Source: Candidatus Brocadiaceae bacterium (lineage in GTDB: Bacteria > Planctomycetota > Brocadiia > SM23-32). From it: DNA of 64,000 bases. The first letter of the stretch is position 1; each line of letters begins with the position of its first letter. Shown here in pieces: positions 8,788 to 16,184 of the stretch. The stretch covers positions 1 to 64,000 of the forward strand of contig JAAYEJ010000026.1 in the NCBI GenBank assembly GCA_012728835.1, in the 5' to 3' direction. The translations under genes were made by a program, and so were the position numbers. The notes under the pieces were generated by a model, which saw nothing but the letters and a program-made list of their open reading frames with translations, had not been told where the DNA came from and made no database searches.

Positions 8788-10212
8788 ATGGACAAGCAGA
8801 GGGTTCACGAGCCGGCACGGGATGTTGAGATCATCGAGTCAGCGGACGTGGTCGTGGTGGGTGGAGGTCCCGGCGGGATCCCCGCTGCGGTCGCCGCCGC
8901 TCGGGCGGGCGCGAAGACGGTGGTCATCGAGAGGTACGGCATCCTGGGCGGGCTGGCCACGACATGCCTCATGGGACCGCTCTTCGGCTACGCACCATTC
9001 GGGTACTTCGACTTCCATCAGGCGGGTTCGGAGAACCTCCTGGGCGGGATCCCGGTGGAGATCGTGCGGAGGCTCCAGCAGATCGGCGGCGCGCCGGATG
9101 ACAACGCCATCGACTGGCAAGCGGTGAAGTTCGATCCGGAACTCTTCAAGTTCGTCGCAGACGACATCGTCGAGGAGTCCGGGGCGATCATCCTGCTCCA
9201 CGCCTACACGGTGAACACGATCGTCGAGGACAGGAAGATCAAAGCGGTCGTCATCGAGAGCAAGTCGGGCCGGCAGGCGGTGACGGGCAAGGTGTTCATC
9301 GACGCCACGGGCGACGGCGACGTCGCGTTCTTCAGCGGTTGCTCCTATGCCAAGGGGCGGGAGGCGGACGGCGCCATGCTGGCATTCGGGTCCAGGTTCC
9401 GGATCGGCGGCCTCAGGCCCAGGACGCCTGAGGAGAAGCAGCAGTGCATCGATCTCTCGAAGGAAGTCATCGCCAGTGACGAGGTCCACATGCTGTCGGC
9501 CAGTGACTTCGAGGAGTGCGGCTCGTCGGTGCGCCCGAACGAGAGCACGCCCGACATCACCCGGCGTATGGGCGACGGCACCGACATGCGGGACCTCACG
9601 CGCGGCGAGCTGCAGATCCGCAAGGACACGATGGACATCCTGAACTTCCTGAAGGAGAAGGTGCCCGGCTTCGAGTCCTCGTATCTCATCGACACGCCCT
9701 TCGGGGTCGGCGTGCGGGAGACGCGGCAGATCGCGGGGAAGTACACCCTCACCACCGACGACGTGGCCAAGGTAAGGAAGTTCCCGGAGACGACCGTCGC
9801 CCGAGGCTGCTGGTTCTTCGACATGCACTGCCCGCTCGGACGCTGCTATCCGGGGAACGATTTCACCTCGGCGGTCTGCACCAAGCGCTGCAAGATGGCG
9901 CCCAACTGCATCATGAAGACCAGTTACGAGGACCATCTCCTCGACGACCCCTACCTGCCCAAAGGCGAGTATTACGACATCCCCTACGGGTGCCTCGTGG
10001 CGCAGGACATCGACAATCTCCTCATCTCGGGCCGCTGCGTTTCGGCCTCACACGAGGCCATGTCTTCGCTGCGCGTGATCGGCACCTGCTTCGCCATCGG
10101 CGAGGCGGCCGGCGTTGCGGCGGCGTGGAGCGCGGATCAGGACATCCGCCCCGAGGAGGTCAACGTAAGCGCATTGCAGAACCAGCTTCGCGACCAGGGG
10201 GTGCCGCTATGA
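8788..10212 (+). CDS. FAD-dependent oxidoreductase (FAD_oxidored family) with a Cys-rich insertion
   Basis: 474 residues. The N-terminal dinucleotide fold is VVVVGGGPGGIPAA, then ERYGILGGLAT as in the FAD_oxidored group. FIDATGDGDVA gives the second FAD motif and DIDNLLISGRCVSASHEA the C-terminal one. No signal peptide is present. Residues 348-374 hold five cysteines (348, 353, 364, 368, 374) in a segment that the paralogue at 58305-59618 lacks, which could bind a metal or Fe-S cluster. The stop overlaps the PrpD start (ATGA), so translation is coupled. The substrate is unknown; carbohydrate or hydroxy-acid oxidation is inferred from the GH4 neighbour. Confidence 0.88.
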   Translation: MDKQRVHEPARDVEIIESADVVVVGGGPGGIPAAVAAARAGAKTVVIERYGILGGLATTCLMGPLFGYAPFGYFDFHQAGSENLLGGIPVEIVRRLQQIGGAPDDNAIDWQAVKFDPELFKFVADDIVEESGAIILLHAYTVNTIVEDRKIKAVVIESKSGRQAVTGKVFIDATGDGDVAFFSGCSYAKGREADGAMLAFGSRFRIGGLRPRTPEEKQQCIDLSKEVIASDEVHMLSASDFEECGSSVRPNESTPDITRRMGDGTDMRDLTRGELQIRKDTMDILNFLKEKVPGFESSYLIDTPFGVGVRETRQIAGKYTLTTDDVAKVRKFPETTVARGCWFFDMHCPLGRCYPGNDFTSAVCTKRCKMAPNCIMKTSYEDHLLDDPYLPKGEYYDIPYGCLVAQDIDNLLISGRCVSASHEAMSSLRVIGTCFAIGEAAGVAAAWSADQDIRPEEVNVSALQNQLRDQGVPL

Positions 10213-11735
10213 CAACGGAGCCGGCCGGTGCGTGGGAACGGCTCAACCCGGGGATGTTCGATGAAACCCCGGGCACGGTCGGCCGCCACACAAGAGACGT
10301 CGCCGCCTTCGTGAGTCGGGTCGACTATGACGACCTGCCGGCTGGGGTGGTGACGGACACGAAGCACCTCATCCTCGACACCATCTCCTGCGCCCTGACC
10401 GGCCGGGACGTGGCCTCCGCACGCATCACCAGGGAGGTCAGCAACTACCTCGGCGGCGGTGCGCAGGCAAGCGTGATCGGCACGCGGGACCGGACGTCGC
10501 CGCCGCTCGCCGCGATGGTGAACGCCAAGATGGCCAACGCCATCGACCTGGACGACTGCTTCATGAACATTGCGCACTTCGCTCCGCAGGCCACGATGGC
10601 GCCGCTGGCACTCGGTGAATCGCTGCATCGCTCGGGCCGGGAGGTGATCGTCGCGGTGGCCGCCGGCTACGAGGTGGCGGCGCGGATCGCGCTGGCCGCC
10701 AACTTCTGGAAGGTCACCGGCCAACTGGTCTACGGCGGCGGCAGCGAGCGGCTCGTGTTCGGGGCGAACGTCTTCGGCGCAGCGGCGGCTGCCGTCAAAG
10801 CGCTCGGGCTGGACGAGCAGGCGGCCGCGACCGCGCTCGGCGTGTGCGGCTACTTCGCGCCTTCCCTCATCCGGAGCAGCGAATCGGCGCTGGAGCCGCC
10901 GACTTATGGCGATGCGGGCTACATGGCAAAATACTGCGACGCCGGATGGTCCACCTTTACCGGCGTCATGAGCGCCGTCTACGCCAAGACGGGCTTCGTC
11001 GCCAACCGGCACTCCCTGGACGGCCGGCACGGATACATGAGGATTATGGGCGGCGAGGGCGTCAACGAGGACATGCTCACGCACGGCCTCGCCCGAGACC
11101 AGGAGCATTGGTGCGTGTCCGACTCGGCCCTGAAGACCCACCCGTGCTGCAAGTACGTACACACGCCGCTGCACCTGTTCCTCGAACTCGTCGAGGAGAA
11201 CGGGCTCCGCGTCGAGGACATCGAGAGGGTGACCGTGCACCTGCGCCCGTCGCACGCGATGGGCTTTGCGGACCAGACCGTGCAGGTCATGCAAGGGATC
11301 CCCTGCACGCACAACATCCCCTACAACCTGGCCATGGCGGCGTTCGGGATGACGCCGACCCACGAATGGCATGCCGAGGGCAATGCGGACGACCCGAAGG
11401 TGCGGGCGTTCATGCGGAAGGTGTTCACGCAACCCTCGGGCGAGGCGCCCCGGACGGGCGTGGAGGACATTCGGGCCTGCGGCTTCCCCAAGAGGATCTT
11501 CTCCCAGGTGGATGTCCAGTGTGCCGGGAAGGCCTTCAGCAAGAGCGCGGACCGGGTCAAGGGAGACCCCTGGTGGGAGGAAACGAAGTTCACCGACCGG
11601 GACCGCTTCGACAAGCTCACGCGGTGCGCCGCCGGGACTCTGGGCAGGGAGCGGACCGAGGCCGTGTGGGAGTGTATCATGGGTCTCGAAGACACCGCCG
11701 ACGTCGCGGCGCTCGCCGAACTGCTCAGGCCGTGA
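10209..11735 (+). CDS. MmgE/PrpD family protein (2-methylcitrate dehydratase fold)
   Basis: 508 residues. The start at 10209 overlaps the FAD gene stop in ATGA. The all-helical PrpD N-domain carries HLILDTISCALTGR, NAKMANAIDLDD and HPCCKYVHTPLHLFLEL. The C-terminal small domain starts near residue 385. Family members include 2-methylcitrate dehydratase and itaconate or aconitate decarboxylases. Nothing here shows methylcitrate-cycle context, so it more likely dehydrates or decarboxylates a sugar-acid-like product of the neighbouring oxidoreductase (inference). The last 114 bases of this gene are duplicated at 13298-13411. Confidence 0.88.
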   Translation: MTTEPAGAWERLNPGMFDETPGTVGRHTRDVAAFVSRVDYDDLPAGVVTDTKHLILDTISCALTGRDVASARITREVSNYLGGGAQASVIGTRDRTSPPLAAMVNAKMANAIDLDDCFMNIAHFAPQATMAPLALGESLHRSGREVIVAVAAGYEVAARIALAANFWKVTGQLVYGGGSERLVFGANVFGAAAAAVKALGLDEQAAATALGVCGYFAPSLIRSSESALEPPTYGDAGYMAKYCDAGWSTFTGVMSAVYAKTGFVANRHSLDGRHGYMRIMGGEGVNEDMLTHGLARDQEHWCVSDSALKTHPCCKYVHTPLHLFLELVEENGLRVEDIERVTVHLRPSHAMGFADQTVQVMQGIPCTHNIPYNLAMAAFGMTPTHEWHAEGNADDPKVRAFMRKVFTQPSGEAPRTGVEDIRACGFPKRIFSQVDVQCAGKAFSKSADRVKGDPWWEETKFTDRDRFDKLTRCAAGTLGRERTEAVWECIMGLEDTADVAALAELLRP

Positions 11736-11817
11736 GCACGACGCAGCGCAGGGCGTCGTGGAAGAGGCCGCGCAATGCGCGGAGAGACGAGCGGTCCACA
11801 ACTACCGGAGGATCTCA

Positions 11818-11943
11818 ATGACTGCCGCCTCGCAGCTTCAGGTCGTCCCCCCGGACCCCAAGGTCCACCTGCCCTGCCATCTTGACGCGGCGTGTAGATG
11901 GGGCGTTCTGGGCTTTGCCGGGAGGTCGGGCCATGGCAGGTAA
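11818..11943 (+). pseudogene. 5' remnant of a duplicated acetyltransferase gene, now a 41-codon leader frame
   Basis: The first 19 codons (MTAASQLQVVPPDPKVHLP) match the start of the acetyltransferase gene at 13464 (MGAAPELQVVAPDPKVHLP). The similarity then stops abruptly after CACCTGCCC. The frame keeps an intact GGAGGA ribosome binding site and ATG, and runs to a TAA at 11941-11943, inside the start of the GH4 gene. It is therefore a truncated gene copy that may still be translated and couple to GH4. Confidence 0.7.
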
Positions 11944-13237
11944 GGTCGCTGTGATCGGTGCTGGGAGCGCGTTTGTCGCCGGCATCCTGAACACGCTCGC
12001 CGAGCGTGCCGATGAGATGGCCGGGTGGTCCGTCGTGCTGGAGGACGTGAAGCCCGAACGGCAGGAGACGATGCTGGCACTCGGGCGGAACCTGTTCCGC
12101 GCGCGCGGCGCGGACATCGAGATCAGCGCGACGCTCGACCTGGACGAGGCCCTGACGGACGCGGACTTCGTCATCACGTGCTTCCGCATCGGCGGGTTCG
12201 AGGCGCTGAACCTGGACGTGTCCATCCCGCTCAAGTACGGCATCTACGGCGACGAGACCTCCGGGCCCGGCGGCATCTTCTTCGCCTGCCGCACCATCCC
12301 CGTCGTCGTGGACATCGCCAAGCGCATGGAGCGGCTCTGCCCGGACGCCGTGCTGGTCAACTACGCGAACCCCACCTCGTTCGTCGCCGACGCCGTGCGC
12401 CGCCAGAGCACGATCGAGGAGATATCGATCTGCAGCGGCTTCATGGGCGTGGCCGGGCTGGTCGAGCAGTTCCTGGGAATCCCGCGCGAGAAGGTCGTGC
12501 CGATCACGGCGGGCGTCAACCACTACACCTGGCTCCTGCATGCCTACGTGGACGGCAAGGACGTGGCGCCTGAGCTGCGTGAGAAGCTCATCGTGTCCGA
12601 CACGAGCAAGTCCTCCTTTGGCTGGCAGCGCACGGTCGAGCTGGCCAGGATCTACGGCATCGTGCCCATCCCGGGCGGCCACATGGTGGACTACTTCTGG
12701 CGCCGCGAGTCGGTCGAGCACGCGCGCGAGAGCGGCCACTGGGGCCTGGCGAAGCCGGCCGGCGGCGGACGCAGCGTCGTGTGGGATCACTACGAGGCGC
12801 TCGCGAAGGCGGACGACCCGCGGTTCGACATGGACATCCCCGGCCTGCCGCACCTGGTAGGCACGGTGAGCGACCTGGCCGTCGACCTGGTCATCACGAT
12901 CGCGAACGACGACCGCAAGGTCTTCGCCGTGAACATGCCGAACAACGGGCAGATCACGAACATGCCGCGTGGCGAGATCGTCGAGTCATCGGCGCTGGTG
13001 GGCGCGTTCGGGGCGATCCCGTTCGCGGTCGGCGACCTGCCGGACTTCGTGCTGCCGATGACCGAGATGCTGGCGCGCAGCCGCAAGCTGGCGGTGGACG
13101 CGGCGTTCAGCGGCGACCGCGACAGGCTGCTCTACGCCCTGATGGCCGACCCGCTCGTGGACTCGCTGCCGCAGGCGCAGCCCATGATGGACGAGATGCT
13201 GGCCGCGCAGGCGCAGTGGCTCCCGCAGTTCGCGTGA
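11933..13237 (+). CDS. Glycoside hydrolase family 4 protein
   Basis: 434 residues. The N-terminal NAD-binding motif is KVAVIGAGSAFVAG. GDETSGPGG (about 107-114) and LVNYANPTSFV (about 141-151) are GH4 hallmarks, and the metal ligands are Cys167 (ISICSGF) and His197 (GVNHYTW). GH4 enzymes cleave alpha- or beta-glycosides through an NAD-dependent 3-keto intermediate and a divalent metal. The linkage and substrate cannot be assigned. The start at 11933 is chosen because a GGGAGG site lies 8 bases upstream. The gene sits between two scars of the FAD/PrpD/acetyltransferase genes, so it was probably inserted or retained during a duplication. It differs from the second GH4 at 56985. Confidence 0.9.
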   Translation: MAGKVAVIGAGSAFVAGILNTLAERADEMAGWSVVLEDVKPERQETMLALGRNLFRARGADIEISATLDLDEALTDADFVITCFRIGGFEALNLDVSIPLKYGIYGDETSGPGGIFFACRTIPVVVDIAKRMERLCPDAVLVNYANPTSFVADAVRRQSTIEEISICSGFMGVAGLVEQFLGIPREKVVPITAGVNHYTWLLHAYVDGKDVAPELREKLIVSDTSKSSFGWQRTVELARIYGIVPIPGGHMVDYFWRRESVEHARESGHWGLAKPAGGGRSVVWDHYEALAKADDPRFDMDIPGLPHLVGTVSDLAVDLVITIANDDRKVFAVNMPNNGQITNMPRGEIVESSALVGAFGAIPFAVGDLPDFVLPMTEMLARSRKLAVDAAFSGDRDRLLYALMADPLVDSLPQAQPMMDEMLAAQAQWLPQFA

Positions 13238-13256
13238 GGCAGCAACGGATCTACCA

Positions 13257-13411
13257 CGAAGGAAGTCATCGCCAGCGACGAGGTCCACAAGCTGTCGCGG
13301 TGCGCCGCCGGGACTCTGGACAGGGAGCGGACCGAGGCCGTGTGGGAGTGTATCATGGGCCTCGAAGACACCGCCGACGTCGCGGCGCTCGCCGAGCTGC
13401 TCAGGCCGTGA
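13257..13411 (+). pseudogene. Chimeric remnant: FAD oxidoreductase fragment fused to PrpD 3' end
   Basis: 13257-13297 matches 9458-9498 of the FAD gene at 39 of 41 bases by eye. 13298-13411 matches 11622-11735, the 3' end of the PrpD gene including its TGA, at 111 of 114. The join keeps the reading frame (KEVIASDEVHKLSRCAAG) and the frame is open to the original stop, but there is no start codon. It is in frame with, and just after, the GH4 stop codon. This is the deletion scar of a second FAD-PrpD copy upstream of the acetyltransferase gene. Confidence 0.85.
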
Positions 13412-13463
13412 GCGCCGAACGCCGCCGGCGGAAGCACGTTCACCACAGCAGAGAGGGAACCGC

Positions 13464-14678
13464 ATGGGCGCCGCCCCCGAACTCCAGGTCGTTGCGCCGG
13501 ATCCGAAGGTCCACCTGCCCGAGATGTACGAGATGTGCGCCAAGGTTTTCAGCAAGCCCGAGCGCCACGCAACCTTCCTCGAATGGTGCAGGAACGCCTA
13601 CATCGGGAACTCGCACTACGACTGGAACACGGCGACGATCGGCATCCTGGACGGGCGCATCGTCACGCACTACGGCATCTGGGGCTACGTGATGCGCATC
13701 GGCTCGGCGCGCATCCGCAAGACGGGCGTCGGGCTCGTGGCCACCCACCCCGACTACCGCAAGCGCGGGCTGATGACGCTGACGGCCAACCGCAGCATGG
13801 AGCTGATGCGCGAGAACGGCTACGACATGTCCACCGTCACCGGCATCGCCCACTACTACGACCGCTTCGGCTACGTGCCGGCCTGGAACGTCACGGACTA
13901 CAGCGTCGAGGCGCACCACCTGCCGGACGAGAAGCCCGGCGTCCGCATCCGCACGTTCGAGCCGGGCCATCACGCCGATCTGGCGAAGCTCTACAACCGC
14001 CGGAACGCGCGGCGCACGTGCACCGTCATGCGGCCCACGTTCCTGAAGAACCAGCGGCCCGGTCAGTGGTTCGGCTATCGCTGGAACGACACCGACGGCA
14101 AGCTCGCGGGCTACGTCATCGTCTCGAAGGAAAAAAGCACCCTCCGCGCCCTCGACTGGGCGGGCAACGACGCCGACACGTTCGCCGTGCTCTGCTCGCT
14201 CGTTCGGAAGCACGGCAGCGAAATCCTGGCCTTCAAAGGCATGCACTACGACGACCCGCTGCGTACGCGCGTGATCGGGCAGTTCTGCGCCACAGCCACC
14301 ACGCGCTACCGCAGCACCGGCGGCCCGATGATCACAACGATCAACCTGGCCTCCACGCTCACGAAGCTGGCCGGCGAGTTCTCGAGGCGCCTGAAGGACT
14401 CATCGGCCGCCGACTGGCAGGGAAGCCTGGTCATCGCCGACGCCAACGAGAAGGCCACGCTCCTGATCGACCGCTCGAAGGTTGAGGTGGGACCGCCGGC
14501 CCGCACGAAGCACTCCATCTCCGGCGGGAATCACATCGCGCGGCTCCTCATCGGCTCCGACGAGCCCGGCGAGGTCGTCAAGGACGCCGGCATGAGGCTG
14601 ATGGGCGACGCCCGGCGCCTGGTCGAGGTGCTCTTCCCCAACAACCATCCCACCCAGGGGCAGTGGGACCACGTCTGA
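13464..14678 (+). CDS. GNAT N-acetyltransferase, Eis-like
   Basis: 404 residues, the usual length of Eis-type proteins with two GNAT folds and a C-terminal SCP2-like domain. The acetyl-CoA loop region reads VGLVATHPDYRKRGLMTLT (about residues 92-110), with RKRG matching the Q/RxxGxG/A motif. YDRFGYVPAW follows, as in Eis. The C-terminal part (about 300-400) fits the sterol-carrier-like domain. Eis enzymes acetylate amines such as aminoglycosides or lysine side chains; the substrate here is unknown. It is the last gene of the IclR-headed run and converges on scpB. Its 5' end is duplicated at 11818. Confidence 0.82.
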   Translation: MGAAPELQVVAPDPKVHLPEMYEMCAKVFSKPERHATFLEWCRNAYIGNSHYDWNTATIGILDGRIVTHYGIWGYVMRIGSARIRKTGVGLVATHPDYRKRGLMTLTANRSMELMRENGYDMSTVTGIAHYYDRFGYVPAWNVTDYSVEAHHLPDEKPGVRIRTFEPGHHADLAKLYNRRNARRTCTVMRPTFLKNQRPGQWFGYRWNDTDGKLAGYVIVSKEKSTLRALDWAGNDADTFAVLCSLVRKHGSEILAFKGMHYDDPLRTRVIGQFCATATTRYRSTGGPMITTINLASTLTKLAGEFSRRLKDSSAADWQGSLVIADANEKATLLIDRSKVEVGPPARTKHSISGGNHIARLLIGSDEPGEVVKDAGMRLMGDARRLVEVLFPNNHPTQGQWDHV

Positions 14679-14703
14679 CGTCGGAAACGGGACGACGGGG
14701 GCG

Positions 14704-15507
14704 TCACGGGGCCGTCGCGTCGGGTTCGTCGTCCGCCCGGGGGGCCTCCTCGGCCGACGCCGTCGGCTCGGGAGCGGTCGGAGTGTCGACCCCGGCCTTG
14801 TCGACGGACGGCGCAGAGCCCGGCCGGTTCGCGGCGAGCCGGTCGAAGTCGGCCCGCTTGGGCAGGTCCTTGATCGAGCGGAGGCCGAAGACCTCCAGGA
14901 AGTGCTTCGTCGTGCCGTAGAGGAGGGGGCGGCCCAGCTCCTCGCTGCGGCCGACCACCTTGATGAGCCGCCGGCCGGCGAGGGCCCGCAGGATCGAACC
15001 GGCCTGCACGCCGCGGATATCGTCGACCTCGGCGCGCGTGATCGGCTGGCGGTAGGCGACGACGGCGAGCGTCTCCAGGGCGGCCTTGCTGAGGGTCTCC
15101 TGGCGCTGCTGGGTGTTCAGGCGGCCGATCCAGGGGGCGTATTCGGGGCGCGTGAGCATCTGGAAGCCGCCGGCGATCTCTTCCAGCGAGAAGGCGTGTC
15201 CGCCCTCGTCGTACTGGCGCTTGAGTTCCTTCAGGGCCGCGCGCACCTGCCGGCCGTCGGCCGTCCCGGCGGCCTCGCTCAGCCGCCGGACGCTCACGGG
15301 ACGGTCCGTGCTGAAGAGCAGCGCTTCAACGATCGCCTTCAGTTCGGACAGATCAGTCGAATCGGTCGAATCAGTCGGATCGAGCGGCTCCCCGTCCTCG
15401 TCCGCCTCGGGGCCTTGGGCCGGCTCGGCGGCTTCCGGCTCCTCGGGCTGGTCGTCCGCGGCGGGTTCCTGCACGGGATGTTCGGCCGGCACTTCCTGGT
15501 CGCTCAT
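14704..15507 (-). CDS. scpB: Segregation and condensation protein B
   Basis: 267 residues. ScpB dimers join Smc and ScpA in the chromosome condensation complex. The core at about residues 60-210 shows the two winged-helix domains: LKAIVEALLFSTDRPVS, LAVVAYRQPITRAEVDDIRG and the LLYGTTKHFLEVFGLRS signature. It is flanked by acidic, Pro-rich tails at both ends. The N-terminal tail includes DPTDSTDSTDLSE, encoded by a 31-base GATC-rich repeat. The ATG overlaps the rnfG stop (ATGA), so it is translationally coupled to the rnf operon. scpA is not in the window. Confidence 0.92.
   Translation of the reverse strand: MSDQEVPAEHPVQEPAADDQPEEPEAAEPAQGPEADEDGEPLDPTDSTDSTDLSELKAIVEALLFSTDRPVSVRRLSEAAGTADGRQVRAALKELKRQYDEGGHAFSLEEIAGGFQMLTRPEYAPWIGRLNTQQRQETLSKAALETLAVVAYRQPITRAEVDDIRGVQAGSILRALAGRRLIKVVGRSEELGRPLLYGTTKHFLEVFGLRSIKDLPKRADFDRLAANRPGSAPSVDKAGVDTPTAPEPTASAEEAPRADDEPDATAP
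15351..15381 (-). repeat. 31-base GATC-rich repeat inside scpB
   Basis: The element starts GATCAGTCGAATCGG and ends GATC after 31 bases. It is the same length and layout as three elements at 44561, 44967 and 45228. Read on the minus strand it encodes Asp-Pro-Thr-Asp-Ser-Thr-Asp-type residues in the ScpB linker. Confidence 0.5.
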
Positions 15508-16184
15508 CGGCCGTAGACCTCCGCCGTGCGTTCGATGATACGTCCCACGGCATTGCGGACGGCCAGCGTGGTCGCCTCGCTGGTCCTCGTGGCGCCCGTC
15601 ACGGCCGCGATCCGGTCGGTGTCCTTCCGCGTCTCCACGACCAGATCGCTGAGCCGCTTGCCGGAGAACTGGTCCTGGAACCATGGACGCCGCTCCGCCG
15701 GTCTCGCCCCGGCGAGCGCGCCCCAGACGGACACGTCCTTCTCGACGGCCCGGATGTTCTCGCCCAGGCCCGGAGTCTCACCACTCTCGAACACGGCCAT
15801 GGCGTGGATGACGGGGTCGGCGGCCAGCGCACCGTTCGGCGAGTCGGCACGCACGGACACGATGACCTCGACGGTACTCTGGTAGCCCTTGGCCTCGCCC
15901 CTAGCGGCGTAGAGGGTCCGCCCGTCGTCGCGGCAGACGTATACTTTGTCCTCGTCGGCGACGTCCTGCGCGTAGGCGCCCACCGTGCCGTACTCGTCCG
16001 CTTCGCCCAGAACGGCCTGCAGCGCCTGCCGGAACGCCCTGGCCATGTTCTCTTCGATGTCGGATTTCATGGCCTGGTAGAGCGCGGCGACGCCGAGCCC
16101 GCTGACCAGGCAGATAGCGGCGAGCACGATGACGGCGGTGGGCGGCCGGCGCGATCCGGGCCTCGCCTGCAGATCCTCAGTCAT
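15504..16184 (-). CDS. rnfG: Electron transport complex subunit RnfG
   Basis: 226 residues. It has an N-terminal membrane anchor (about residues 17-37: AVIVLAAICLVSGLGVAAL) and an extracytoplasmic FMN-binding domain. The covalent flavinylation motif is VTGATRTS near residues 195-202, with the acceptor Thr at about 199. ETPGLGENI is the conserved G-rich segment of the FMN_bind fold. It overlaps rnfD by 4 bases and scpB by 3. RnfG relays electrons within the ferredoxin:NAD oxidoreductase that pumps Na+ or H+. Confidence 0.93.
   Translation of the reverse strand: MTEDLQARPGSRRPPTAVIVLAAICLVSGLGVAALYQAMKSDIEENMARAFRQALQAVLGEADEYGTVGAYAQDVADEDKVYVCRDDGRTLYAARGEAKGYQSTVEVIVSVRADSPNGALAADPVIHAMAVFESGETPGLGENIRAVEKDVSVWGALAGARPAERRPWFQDQFSGKRLSDLVVETRKDTDRIAAVTGATRTSEATTLAVRNAVGRIIERTAEVYGR

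Noticed and set aside
10209-11735. prpD of the methylcitrate cycle
   Set aside because: No prpB or prpC is nearby, and the neighbours are carbohydrate-type enzymes. Only the broad MmgE/PrpD family can be supported.
13235-13411. TGA readthrough (for example selenocysteine) from GH4 into the in-frame remnant
   Set aside because: The frame is open after the GH4 TGA, but the following sequence is clearly a copy of FAD/PrpD gene ends, and GH4 is complete at its TGA. No SECIS-like hairpin was evident.
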